This document shows positions 1 to 7,906 of a stretch of DNA of 57,459 bases, piece after piece. The stretch lies in the NCBI GenBank assembly GCA_902610755.1, contig CACLWW010000007.1, positions 1 to 57,459 of the forward strand. The letters are read 5' to 3'. This DNA comes from an uncultured Pelagibacteraceae bacterium (lineage in GTDB: Bacteria; Pseudomonadota; Alphaproteobacteria; Pelagibacterales; Pelagibacteraceae). Each line of letters starts with the position of its first letter. Position 1 is the stretch's first letter. The translations under genes were made by a program, and so were the position numbers. Below the pieces are notes generated by a model. The model made no database searches. It was not told the origin of the DNA and saw only the letters and a list, made by a program, of their open reading frames with translations.

Positions 1-1
1 T

Positions 2-775
2 TCTGGTCAACCTGAAACAGGTGCAGAAATTGCAAATGACTTGGAGAGAATTTGTACAAATTTTGGTGCTGAAAATATTGCAGCATGTATAGTAGAGCCA
101 ATTGCTGGATCTACAGGAACACTTGTTCCGCCAGTTGGATATTTACAGAGACTTAGAGAGCTTTGTGACAAACATAATATTCTTTTAATTTTTGACGAAG
201 TAATTACTGGATGGGGTAGAACAGGTTCAACTTTCGGTGCCCAAGAGTTCGGTGTTACTCCAGATATAATGACAATGGCAAAAGCTACAACAAACGGTAT
301 TGTTCCTTTTGGTGTAGTTGCTTGTAAAGAAGAAATTTATGATGCCGTAATGGATAATTCCCCTAAAGGAGTTATCGAACTTTTCCATGGATATACTTAT
401 TCTGGAATTCCAATATCTGTTGCAGCAGCTTTAGCAGTACAAGATATATTTGAAAAAGAAGATATTTTTAAAAGAGCAAAAGAATTAGCTCCTTATTTCC
501 AAGAAGGTTTATTCTCATTAAAAGATATTGATGTTGTAGAAAACATAAGAGGATATGGAATGATGGGTGGTATAGACATTAAAATGGATTCAAAACCAGG
601 CAGAGCAGGACTTGCAACATTTAAACATTGTTACGATGCAGGTGTAAATTTCAAAGCCACTGGAGACTGTTTAATTATCGCACCAATGTTTATTTGTGAG
701 AAAAAACATATTGATGAAATAATTGAGAAACTAAGAACTGGAATTACTAACTATAGTAAAAGTAAAAAGAATTAA
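2..775 (+). CDS. Class III omega-aminotransferase (omega-amino acid:pyruvate type), 5' partial
   Basis: PLP-dependent class III aminotransferase; the frame is open from base 2, so the N-terminus lies outside the window and the internal TTG at 41 is not a real start. Visible landmarks are the cofactor Asp in FDEVITGWGRTG, the Schiff-base Lys in TMAKATTNG, and the HGYTYSG segment typical of the omega-amino acid:pyruvate / beta-alanine / taurine transaminase group. Family knowledge: these move an amino group from a terminal amine to pyruvate, giving alanine. The next gene, 8 bp on, is alanine dehydrogenase, which would regenerate pyruvate and release ammonium, so the pair forms a deamination cycle. 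The substrate cannot be read from sequence; taurine, beta-alanine or another omega-amine are all possible. SGI replaces the SGH common in this family. Confidence 0.85.
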   Translation, partial: SGQPETGAEIANDLERICTNFGAENIAACIVEPIAGSTGTLVPPVGYLQRLRELCDKHNILLIFDEVITGWGRTGSTFGAQEFGVTPDIMTMAKATTNGIVPFGVVACKEEIYDAVMDNSPKGVIELFHGYTYSGIPISVAAALAVQDIFEKEDIFKRAKELAPYFQEGLFSLKDIDVVENIRGYGMMGGIDIKMDSKPGRAGLATFKHCYDAGVNFKATGDCLIIAPMFICEKKHIDEIIEKLRTGITNYSKSKKN

Positions 776-783
776 TTTTCTTT

Positions 784-1899
784 ATGAAAATTGGTGTCCC
801 CAAAGAGATAAAACCTCAAGAGACAAGAATTGGTTTAACCCCTGATAGTGTGAAAGATTTAGTATCTAACGGTCATCAGGTTTTAGTAGAGAATAAAGGT
901 GGACATGAAGCTGGATTTGAGAATTCACATTATGTATCTGCTGGTGCAAAAATAGTTGATAAAGCCGAAGATATTTTTAACGACTGTGAAATAATTGTAA
1001 AAGTAAAAGAACCTCTGTCAAACGAAGTTAAAATGATAAGAGAAAACCAAATTGTATTTACTTATCTTCATCTTGCTGCAGCAAAAGAATTAACACAAGG
1101 ACTAATTAATTCTAAAGGTGTTTGCATTGCTTATGAAACTGTCACTGATAAAAATGGAAGATTACCACTTTTAGCCCCAATGAGTGCTGTAGCTGGAAGA
1201 ATGTCAGTTCAAGCAGGAGCACATTGTTTAGAAAAAAATCAAAAAGGCAGGGGCTTACTTTTAGGTGGAGCCCCAGGTGTTGAGGGAGGTACTGTTGTCA
1301 TTTTAGGTGGTGGTGTTGTTGGAGAAAACGCAGCTATTATTGCTACCGGTATGCAGGCAAAAGTCCATATTGTCGATAAATCAAAAAAGAGACTTGAAGA
1401 ACTTACTAAAAAATTTGGAGATAAAATTATTCCTCAGCAATCAGATAATATTGATTTAAAAAAATTGATTTCAGATGCAGATCTTTTAGTTGGAGGTGTG
1501 TTAATCCCTGGTGCAGAAGCACCAAAATTAGTTACAAAAGATATGTTAAAATTAATGAAGAGAGGATCCGTTATTGTAGATGTTGCAATTGATCAAGGAG
1601 GTTGTGTTGAAACTAGTAAACCAACAACACATGCAAACCCAACTTATATAGTAGATGACATTGTTCATTATTGTGTAGCTAATATGCCAGGTGGAGTACC
1701 AAGAACATCAACTCTAGCACTAAATAAAGTAACTTTGCCTTTTTTGAATAGATTAGCAAAAGACGGTTATCAGAAAGCTTTAAAAGAGGATCCCAACTTT
1801 TTAGCAGGCTTAAATGTTTGTAAAGGTAATGTGACTTACAAAGCCGTAGCAGATACTTTTGGTCATAAGTTTCTTTCTCCTTCAGAAGCATTGAATTAA
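784..1899 (+). CDS. ald: Alanine dehydrogenase
   Basis: NAD-dependent alanine dehydrogenase, oxidising L-alanine to pyruvate plus ammonium in the cytoplasm. At 371 aa it has the normal family length. The start MKIGVPKEIK is the family N-terminus. Expected catalytic residues are present: Arg15, Lys75 in KVKEPL and His96 in YLHLAA. The Rossmann NAD motif GGGVVG is at 175-180, and the VDVAIDQGG segment near 265-273 supplies the catalytic Asp. It lies 8 bp after the aminotransferase and 1 bp before the FAD/GcvT gene, so co-transcription is very likely. In this context its role is probably recycling alanine made by the transaminase. Confidence 0.96.
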   Translation: MKIGVPKEIKPQETRIGLTPDSVKDLVSNGHQVLVENKGGHEAGFENSHYVSAGAKIVDKAEDIFNDCEIIVKVKEPLSNEVKMIRENQIVFTYLHLAAAKELTQGLINSKGVCIAYETVTDKNGRLPLLAPMSAVAGRMSVQAGAHCLEKNQKGRGLLLGGAPGVEGGTVVILGGGVVGENAAIIATGMQAKVHIVDKSKKRLEELTKKFGDKIIPQQSDNIDLKKLISDADLLVGGVLIPGAEAPKLVTKDMLKLMKRGSVIVDVAIDQGGCVETSKPTTHANPTYIVDDIVHYCVANMPGGVPRTSTLALNKVTLPFLNRLAKDGYQKALKEDPNFLAGLNVCKGNVTYKAVADTFGHKFLSPSEALN

Positions 1900-1900
1900 A

Positions 1901-4342
1901 ATGAAAAAAATTCCAAGTTCAGCAAAGGTAGTAGTTATTGGTGGTGGGGTAGTAGGTTGTTCATGCGCATATCATCTAGCTAAATTTGGATGGAAAGATG
2001 TTATCCTTCTAGAAAGAGATAAACTAACTTCAGGTACTACTTGGCATGCAGCAGGATTGGTTAGTCAATTAGGACCTTCTGCAACAATTACTAAAATCAG
2101 AAAGTATTCTTTAGAACTATATAAAGAACTTGAAAAAAAAGTAGATCATTCAGCAGGACTTCGTTTAAATGGTGCGATGTCCATTGCTCAAAAAGAGGGT
2201 AGATGGCAAGAATTAAAAAGACAAGCAACCACTGCTCAACTTTATGATGTTAATGTGCAAATTTTAAATAAAGATGAAATAAAAGACAGAGTTCCTCTAA
2301 TTAAAAATGATGATTTGCTTGGCGGTATTTTAATGCCAGGAGATGGATCAGGAGATCCCTCAGGAATAACCCAATTACTTGCTAAAGCTGCAAGAGCAGA
2401 AGGCGCAAAAATTTTTGAAGACTCACCCGTTGAAGACATTTTAGTTAAAAATAAACGAATAGAGGGTGTTGTTGTTAATGGAGAAAAAATTGAATGTGAA
2501 TATATAATTTTAGCAACAGGAATGTGGTCAAGACAAATTGGAGAAAAATTAGGAGTAAGTATTCCATTATACCCAGCAGAACATTTTTATGTAATTACCG
2601 AACCAATTAAAGAAGTTCCAAAAGATTTACCAGTTATACGAGATTTTGATAGCAGAACTTATTTTAAAGAAGATGCTGGAAAATTACTTTTAGGAATATT
2701 TGAAGGAAAATCAATTCCTGCATTTGATAAATCTAATAAAGTTCCAGAAGATTTTTCTTTCGGTGAATTTCCGGAAAATCTTGAACATTTTGAGCCTTAT
2801 CTAAACGCGTGTATGAAGAGATTTCCTATTTTAGAAAAAACAGGAATTAGAAAGTTTTTTGCTGGACCAGAATCTTTTACACCAGACACAAATACTTTAT
2901 TAGGTGAAGTTCCTGAAGTTAAAAACTTTTTTGTTTGTTGTGGTTTAAATAGTATTGGAATAGCAAGTGCTGGAGGTGTTGGTAAAGTTACAGCTGAATG
3001 GATGATGAATGGTCATATTAATGAAGATATTTTTAGTTATGACATTAAAAGATTTCAAAAATTTCACTCTGGTATTAATTTTATTAAAGAAAGAGTTACA
3101 GAAACACTTGGTGATTTATATGGAATGCATTGGCCGTATAAACAACACAAAACTTCAAGAAATGTAATTACTCTTCCTTATCACGATAGATTAAAAGATC
3201 ATGGCGCATGTTTTGGAGTATCGGGTGGTTATGAAAGACCAATGTGGTTTTCTAAAGATGAAAAAAATAAAGATTACAAATATAGTTACAATTACCAAAA
3301 CTGGTATCCAAGTGCAGAGTTTGAAACAAAAAATGCAAGAACAAATGTAGGTTTGTTTGAATTATCACCTTTTTCAAAATTTGATTTAAAAGGTGAAAAA
3401 GCACATGAAGAATTGCAAATACTATGTACAGCAAATATTCCAAATGAACCTGGTAAAATTAAATATACTCAAATGTTGAATTCAGATGGTGGAATTGAGA
3501 CTGATTTAACTGTTATTTGTATTAAAAAGAATTATTTTAGAATTGTTTCTTCTGCTGCAAATAGAGAACATGATAAATTTCATATTCTAAAATATATTTC
3601 TAAAGATGTTAAGTTAACAGACGTTACAGAAGACTATTGTTGTTTGGGTTTATTTGGACCAAAAAGTAGAGATATGATTTCTTCAATAAGTTCTGATGAT
3701 TTTTCTAATGAAAGCTTTAAATTTGCTACAGCAAAATTTGTTAAAATAAATGATGTAGAAGTATGGGCTCAAAGAATTTCATATGTAGGAGAATTAGGCT
3801 TTGAACTCTATGTAAAAAAAGAAAATGCCTTAAAACTTTTTGATATTTTAATTGATAAAGGAAAAACTTATAAAATTTCTCTTTGTGGAATGCATGCAAT
3901 GGATATTATGAGGATGGAAAGTGGTTATTTACACTGGGGCCATGATATTTCACCTGAAGAAAACCAATTTGAGGCAGGTTTAAACTTTGCTGTCAGTTTT
4001 AAAAAGAATATAAATTTTATTGGAAGAGCTGCTTTGGAAAAAAAACGTGACAAAAAGGACCATAAGAAATTTAAAATGCTCATTTTGAACCATTCTAAAG
4101 AAGGAGCACCTCTTCTGCTTCACGACGAGCCGATCTATTTAAAAGATAAGATTGTGGGTCGTACAACTTCAGGCTGTTACTCTTTTAACTACAACAAAAA
4201 TTTAGCATTTGGCTACATTAATTCAGGCTTAACAAGCGACCAGATAGACAAAGAAGCCTTTGAGATAGAGGTTGAGAAGAAAAAATACCCTGCATCTGTG
4301 ATTACTCGACCTCTAAATGATAAAAAGCTTAGTTCCCTTTAG
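1901..4342 (+). CDS. FAD-dependent oxidoreductase-GcvT fusion (dimethylglycine/sarcosine dehydrogenase-like)
   Basis: An 813-aa two-part enzyme. The N-terminal DAO-type FAD domain (about 1-370) starts with the dinucleotide motif IGGGVVG at 13-19 and carries SGTTWHAAGL at 44-53. His49 corresponds to the residue that binds FAD covalently in dimethylglycine and sarcosine dehydrogenases. The remainder is a GcvT-like tetrahydrofolate-binding aminomethyltransferase fold, with YVGELGFELYV and GMHAMDIMRMESG near the C-terminus. Family members demethylate N-methylated glycines and pass the one-carbon unit to THF. The third position in an operon with a transaminase and alanine dehydrogenase suggests oxidation of an N-methylated or related amine. 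The exact substrate is not determined. Confidence 0.88.
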   Translation: MKKIPSSAKVVVIGGGVVGCSCAYHLAKFGWKDVILLERDKLTSGTTWHAAGLVSQLGPSATITKIRKYSLELYKELEKKVDHSAGLRLNGAMSIAQKEGRWQELKRQATTAQLYDVNVQILNKDEIKDRVPLIKNDDLLGGILMPGDGSGDPSGITQLLAKAARAEGAKIFEDSPVEDILVKNKRIEGVVVNGEKIECEYIILATGMWSRQIGEKLGVSIPLYPAEHFYVITEPIKEVPKDLPVIRDFDSRTYFKEDAGKLLLGIFEGKSIPAFDKSNKVPEDFSFGEFPENLEHFEPYLNACMKRFPILEKTGIRKFFAGPESFTPDTNTLLGEVPEVKNFFVCCGLNSIGIASAGGVGKVTAEWMMNGHINEDIFSYDIKRFQKFHSGINFIKERVTETLGDLYGMHWPYKQHKTSRNVITLPYHDRLKDHGACFGVSGGYERPMWFSKDEKNKDYKYSYNYQNWYPSAEFETKNARTNVGLFELSPFSKFDLKGEKAHEELQILCTANIPNEPGKIKYTQMLNSDGGIETDLTVICIKKNYFRIVSSAANREHDKFHILKYISKDVKLTDVTEDYCCLGLFGPKSRDMISSISSDDFSNESFKFATAKFVKINDVEVWAQRISYVGELGFELYVKKENALKLFDILIDKGKTYKISLCGMHAMDIMRMESGYLHWGHDISPEENQFEAGLNFAVSFKKNINFIGRAALEKKRDKKDHKKFKMLILNHSKEGAPLLLHDEPIYLKDKIVGRTTSGCYSFNYNKNLAFGYINSGLTSDQIDKEAFEIEVEKKKYPASVITRPLNDKKLSSL

Positions 4343-4345
4343 CAC

Positions 4346-4390
4346 CATTTTGAACAAAGCTCAAAAATTTGCAACTCATTTTGAACAAGC
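4346..4390. repeat. Two direct repeats of CATTTTGAACAA, 31 bp apart
   Basis: CATTTTGAACAAAGC at 4346-4360 and CATTTTGAACAAGC at 4377-4390 start exactly 31 bp apart, close to three helical turns. An inverted repeat ATTTTC-TT-GAAAAT follows at 4391-4404. They fill the gap in front of the 62-aa gene at 4433. The same TGAAC core recurs on both strands upstream of the double-winged-helix gene (5675-5716). Such spacing suggests a protein-binding site, but no function is shown. Confidence 0.5.
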
Positions 4391-4432
4391 ATTTTCTTGA
4401 AAATCCGAATCGGGTGGTGTTAAATACAATCC

Positions 4433-4621
4433 ATGAGTGGGGAAACATCAAGTTACGATCAACAAACAGAGCTTAAAAAAACGCCAAATATTAAAGTTGA
4501 TATCAACGATTTACTATCAAGAGTAAGAGACGAGAAGAAAAAAGAGAGAAAAGAAAATCTTTTATTCTTAGGTCTAATTGGTTCTGTGATAGTGATTACT
4601 GGTATAATTGCGTCTCTTTAA
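4433..4621 (+). CDS. Small single-pass membrane protein, function unknown
   Basis: A 62-aa protein that I do not recognise. Residues 1-42 are hydrophilic and charged, with a basic KKKERKEN stretch. Residues about 43-62 form a hydrophobic segment (LLFLGLIGSVIVITGIIASL) running to the C-terminus, so it looks tail-anchored with the basic side cytoplasmic. Its TAA stop shares the TTAA at 4618-4621 with the stop of the convergent HTH gene. It lies just downstream of a pair of direct repeats. The ATG at 4433 is the only sensible start. It is probably a real gene, because it fills the gap exactly and has a coherent membrane profile. Confidence 0.6.
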   Translation: MSGETSSYDQQTELKKTPNIKVDINDLLSRVRDEKKKERKENLLFLGLIGSVIVITGIIASL

Positions 4622-5622
4622 TTAAATACAATAGTATTCAATATTCTCGTTAACATTCTGATAAATCTCTCTTCATTAGCTTTATTAATATCACGAACTG
4701 TTTTTAAAGTTACATCTTTTTCAATAGTATTTGTATCTAATTTTGGCAACCCGAATAAAAGATAAAGATTATTTTTATCTTTTTTGAGCAATTTTCTTTT
4801 AATCAAATTATTTAATTTTCTAAGCGCTGTGGGTCTTGGTATTCCTGATAACTCCGATATAGTCATTGCATTTAAACCTTGGTTTCCCCAATTGTTAAGT
4901 TTTTCAATAAAATTATCTGCTGTTAATTCTGGACTTATATTTTCTTTAAAACCTTTATTCATTACAAGATTTTGATTATAAGCACATTGAGCCCAGATAG
5001 CCCAAGTCTCTATATCACCAAAAAATTTTTTCCAACCTATAATAGTTGGTATTTGAAATTCAAAAAAGATAGTCCAAATTTGTGTGAAATTATCTCTTAT
5101 TTTTTTATCTAAAACAGAGTTTTCAACTTTTTTGTCTAAATAACCTGCTTGACTTAAAAATTCAGTAAATCTTGAAAGTAATCTTGCCATGTTTCGTATC
5201 GAGTCTTTAGGTTTTTGATAGTCTTGCCCTTTACGATTTATCATTATTTTTTTCTTATCTTTTTTAATAGCTCCATCTCTCTCCATTTCTAAAATTTTTC
5301 TTCTCGTAGTTTCCTTTGAAATTAGTAATTCCTTTGATAAATCAATTACATTTATTTTTTGTATCTCATAAGTTTCTTTTGCATAAAACTCATCAAATGA
5401 ATTTTTAATTTGAAAATCTCCATATGCTTTAAAAGTTTTGTGTACTAGATGAATTAAGATTAAATACTTATCAAAGTCTTTAAATCTATTGTAGGCAGCA
5501 TGTAGCCATTGTTGTTGAAAATAAAATCTTTCTGTAACGATATAATTAAAATTTTTGTGATAGACGGATTTAATTTGTTCTTCTTGAATTTGATTTGAAA
5601 ATTTTAACTCTCTTAATGACAT
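4618..5622 (-). CDS. Putative transcriptional regulator with two winged-helix-like domains
   Basis: A 334-aa protein that I cannot assign to a named family. It has two HTH-like segments. The first, about residues 90-130, reads VIDLSKELLISKETTRRKI and is followed by a basic wing. The second, about 255-295, reads MTISELSGIPRPTALRKL, again followed by a Lys-rich wing. The pattern is like MarR/GntR-type reading heads duplicated in one chain. Between them is a helical, Trp- and Phe-rich region (about 150-240) that could bind a ligand or a partner. It converges on the 62-aa gene with overlapping stops and is divergent from a BASS transporter. TGAAC motifs flank it on both sides and are candidate operators. 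The regulatory role is inferred from fold-like patterns only. Confidence 0.6.
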   Translation of the reverse strand: MSLRELKFSNQIQEEQIKSVYHKNFNYIVTERFYFQQQWLHAAYNRFKDFDKYLILIHLVHKTFKAYGDFQIKNSFDEFYAKETYEIQKINVIDLSKELLISKETTRRKILEMERDGAIKKDKKKIMINRKGQDYQKPKDSIRNMARLLSRFTEFLSQAGYLDKKVENSVLDKKIRDNFTQIWTIFFEFQIPTIIGWKKFFGDIETWAIWAQCAYNQNLVMNKGFKENISPELTADNFIEKLNNWGNQGLNAMTISELSGIPRPTALRKLNNLIKRKLLKKDKNNLYLLFGLPKLDTNTIEKDVTLKTVRDINKANEERFIRMLTRILNTIVFN

Positions 5623-5674
5623 TTTTTATTATTTACGCAAATAATCCTAAATTTTTTGATTTCGCAACCCCAAA

Positions 5675-5716
5675 ATGAACAAAAATGCCTTGAATTTTAT
5701 TTTTTTTCGTTCATAA
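5675..5716. promoter_or_regulatory. Candidate operator: inverted TGAAC motifs between HTH gene and BASS transporter
   Basis: The 110-bp divergent gap holds AATGAACAAAAA (5674-5685) on the plus strand and, reading the minus strand, TTATGAACGAAA (from TTTCGTTCATAA at 5705-5716). Both resemble the direct repeats at 4351 and 4381. Two inverted half-sites in a divergent promoter region beside a regulator gene would suit autoregulation and control of the transporter. This is pattern recognition only. Confidence 0.3.
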
Positions 5717-5732
5717 AGCGAGTGAGGGAATT

Positions 5733-6587
5733 GTGGAATTTGTAAAAACTGTTGGACCACTTGGCATGATTTTTATCATGTTTTCTTTAGGTCTTAATCT
5801 TTCTTATAAAGATTTCTTTGAAGTATTAAAAAAACCAAGAAATCTCATCATTGCATTAATTTGTCAAATGATAATGCTTCCATTAATTGGAATTATCATT
5901 ATTTCCTTCTTTCCAATGCAGGCTGAATTTCAACTTGGAGTATTTTTATTATTAATCTTACCATCAGCCGTGATGTCAAATTATGCAACTAAACTTGTGA
6001 GAGGAAATGTAGCGTTATCTATAACTATCACCTCAATTTGTGGATTGGTATCATTCGTAACGATCCCGATGTTTTTAAAGATTTATGCTGCATTCTTTTC
6101 ATCAGTTGAATTTGATCTAAATCTTCTTAAATTTTCAGTACGAATGTTTCTATTTATTGCTTTACCAACATTTGTAGGAATCCTAGTAAGGGGAAATTTT
6201 AAAAGATTTTCTGAGCAAAATAATTTAAAATTTGATAGAGCGGCTCTCGCTTTGTTTATAATTATTTTATTAGTTGCAATATTTACTGAGCAAGGAAACT
6301 TAGGTGGTTATTTTGCAGATGCAGGGGCAATCGCTTTTGTTGTAATTATTTCAGTGTTGACCTCTGTTTATATAATTACAACTTACACCTTAAGGGATGT
6401 AAAAGTAAAAAGAACTATAATGATTGAAGCCATGCTGCAGAATGGTGCAATGGGTTTTATTGTTGGAGCTCAATTATTCCATGAGATTGAATATATAACT
6501 CCAATAGCAATTTATGCTTTGATACAATACGTTGCTTTAATGTTTTATATTGGTAATATTAATATTAATAAAATCACTGCGAAATAA
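5733..6587 (+). CDS. Bile acid:sodium symporter (BASS) family transporter
   Basis: A 284-aa polytopic membrane protein of the BASS superfamily, whose bacterial members carry organic acids or related solutes with Na+. Hydrophobic segments run from residue about 8 to the C-terminus (roughly 9 helices). They include the conserved opening LGMIFIMFSLGLNLSYKDF and the late GAMGFIVGAQLF helix in the region of the family's substrate and sodium site. The start is GTG at 5733, preceded by GTGAGGGA, which can serve as a ribosome binding site. The stop is only 5 bp before a tRNA on the same strand. The substrate is not predictable. Confidence 0.85.
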   Translation: MEFVKTVGPLGMIFIMFSLGLNLSYKDFFEVLKKPRNLIIALICQMIMLPLIGIIIISFFPMQAEFQLGVFLLLILPSAVMSNYATKLVRGNVALSITITSICGLVSFVTIPMFLKIYAAFFSSVEFDLNLLKFSVRMFLFIALPTFVGILVRGNFKRFSEQNNLKFDRAALALFIIILLVAIFTEQGNLGGYFADAGAIAFVVIISVLTSVYIITTYTLRDVKVKRTIMIEAMLQNGAMGFIVGAQLFHEIEYITPIAIYALIQYVALMFYIGNININKITAK

Positions 6588-6592
6588 TTATT

Positions 6593-6669
6593 GGCGGGGT
6601 AGCTCAGTTGGTTAGAGCGCGGGACTCATAAGCCCGAGGTCAGTGGTTCGATCCCACTTCCCGCTACCA
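6593..6669 (+). tRNA. tRNA with CAT anticodon, probably elongator tRNA-Met
   Basis: A 77-base cloverleaf with encoded CCA. Acceptor GGCGGGG pairs with TCCCGCT with G-U at both ends. The D arm is GCTC/GAGC, the anticodon loop CTCATAA, the T arm AGTGG-TTCGATC-CCACT, and A73 precedes CCA. The C11-G24 pair and the paired first base argue against the initiator tRNA. It could instead be a lysidine-modified tRNA-Ile2, which has the same gene-level anticodon. The anticodon stem has four good pairs (CGGG/CCCG) and an A31-G39 mismatch closing the loop. It starts 5 bp after the transporter stop codon. Confidence 0.93.
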
Positions 6670-6674
6670 AAGAT

Positions 6675-7379
6675 TTATAAAATTTTTTTAAATTTTCTTA
6701 TGTTCATAGTCGAGTTTAATGGAAGGTTTCTGTTTGTCTTTTTTAAAACTTTTTTTTTAATTTTTTTGTTGTTTTTTTTTGCAAAATTGTAAACAGATTG
6801 AGTGGGACCACCTACATTGATAACACCCTTTTTGTTAATTAATTTGAAAAAAACTTTCGCTAAATCCTCATGAAACATGAAATTTGTTTTTAAGTTTGTA
6901 TAAGCATAATTATATAAAAAAGGTTTTTCAGTCATGCATATCCTTAGGATAAGAGAGTTATTTAACATTTGCACCGCACATTCTCCTCCAAGTTTAGACC
7001 ATGCGTAATTATTAATTGGAAGAATAGGGTGATCTTCTTTATAACTTCCTTTTTTGAAAGGATATATATAATTTGTAGAAAAATAGATAAGTTTGATTTT
7101 GTATTTTTGACAAAGATTTACTAAGTTTGATGTTCCGATAATATTCGTGTTTATACTTTTTTGAATATTTTTTTCATGTAACTTCATTGGTCTTGAGACT
7201 GCCGCAGTATGAATAATAAATTTTGGCTTAATCCTTCTTATAAATCTTTCCATTTTTTTTAAATTTGTAATATTAAAAATTTTTGATGACGGGAAATATA
7301 TATTTTTTTTGTTTGCGTGAAATTTTTTAAATATTTCACCAAATTTACCACTTCCACCAGTGAAAACTATTTTTTTCAT
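6675..7379 (-). CDS. rfbD: dTDP-4-dehydrorhamnose reductase-like SDR protein
   Basis: Extended short-chain dehydrogenase with the nucleotide motif GGSGKFG at 8-14, Ser101/Thr102 before the active site, and the catalytic pair Tyr125 and Lys129 in YAWSK. Sequence pattern and position (last of rfbB-A-C-D) fit RmlD, which makes dTDP-L-rhamnose with NADPH. At 234 aa it is shorter than the roughly 290-300 aa usual for RmlD, and its C-terminal substrate domain is compressed and very Lys-rich. It may therefore be a reductase for a related sugar. It overlaps rfbC by 4 bp (ATGA), so translation is coupled. Its stop lies 5 bp from the tRNA on the opposite strand. Confidence 0.78.
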   Translation of the reverse strand: MKKIVFTGGSGKFGEIFKKFHANKKNIYFPSSKIFNITNLKKMERFIRRIKPKFIIHTAAVSRPMKLHEKNIQKSINTNIIGTSNLVNLCQKYKIKLIYFSTNYIYPFKKGSYKEDHPILPINNYAWSKLGGECAVQMLNNSLILRICMTEKPFLYNYAYTNLKTNFMFHEDLAKVFFKLINKKGVINVGGPTQSVYNFAKKNNKKIKKKVLKKTNRNLPLNSTMNIRKFKKIL

Positions 7380-7903
7380 TTTTTATTTTTTCTGAAGTCT
7401 TTTAGTGAAAGAGCTTGATTATCTTTTTTTGAAATAATTGGTTTTTTTATACCCCAATTTATTTTTAACTCAGTGTCATTCCACTTTATAGATACTTCGC
7501 TTTTTGGATCTCTATAGTTTGAACAAGCATAATGAAGAATATTTTCTTTATCTAATCCCAAAATTCCATGTGCAAAACCTTTTGGAACGAACAAATGCTT
7601 ACCGTTTTTTTCACTTAGAACCACTTTAAAATGTTTACCATAAGTTTTAGAGTTTTTTCTTAGATCTACTGCAACATCAAGAATTCTTCCTTTAACAACC
7701 GACAAAAACTTATCTTGAGGGTTTCTAGTCTGCATGTGTAAACCTCTTAAAACATTTTTTTTTGAATTAGAAACTACTGTAAAAAGTAAACTTCTTTTGA
7801 CTATTTTTTTTTTAAATTCTTCCTTTAACCATCCTCTATTATCTTTGAAAATCTTAGTTTTTATTACAAATAAGTTTTTAAATTTTGTTTTAATTTTTTT
7901 CAT
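7376..7903 (-). CDS. rfbC: dTDP-4-dehydrorhamnose 3,5-epimerase
   Basis: RmlC-type cupin epimerase that converts dTDP-4-keto-6-deoxyglucose to dTDP-4-keto-rhamnose. At 175 aa it is of normal length (family about 180). It keeps the catalytic His56 in VLRGLHMQ, the DVAVDLRKNSKTYGK strand and the FVPKGFAHGILGL segment near residue 105-117, all RmlC hallmarks. It starts 3 bp after rfbA and overlaps rfbD by 4 bp, so the four genes form a tightly coupled operon for a surface-polysaccharide sugar. The N-terminal 40 residues are unusually Lys-rich. Confidence 0.93.
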   Translation of the reverse strand: MKKIKTKFKNLFVIKTKIFKDNRGWLKEEFKKKIVKRSLLFTVVSNSKKNVLRGLHMQTRNPQDKFLSVVKGRILDVAVDLRKNSKTYGKHFKVVLSEKNGKHLFVPKGFAHGILGLDKENILHYACSNYRDPKSEVSIKWNDTELKINWGIKKPIISKKDNQALSLKDFRKNKK

Positions 7904-7906
7904 TTA

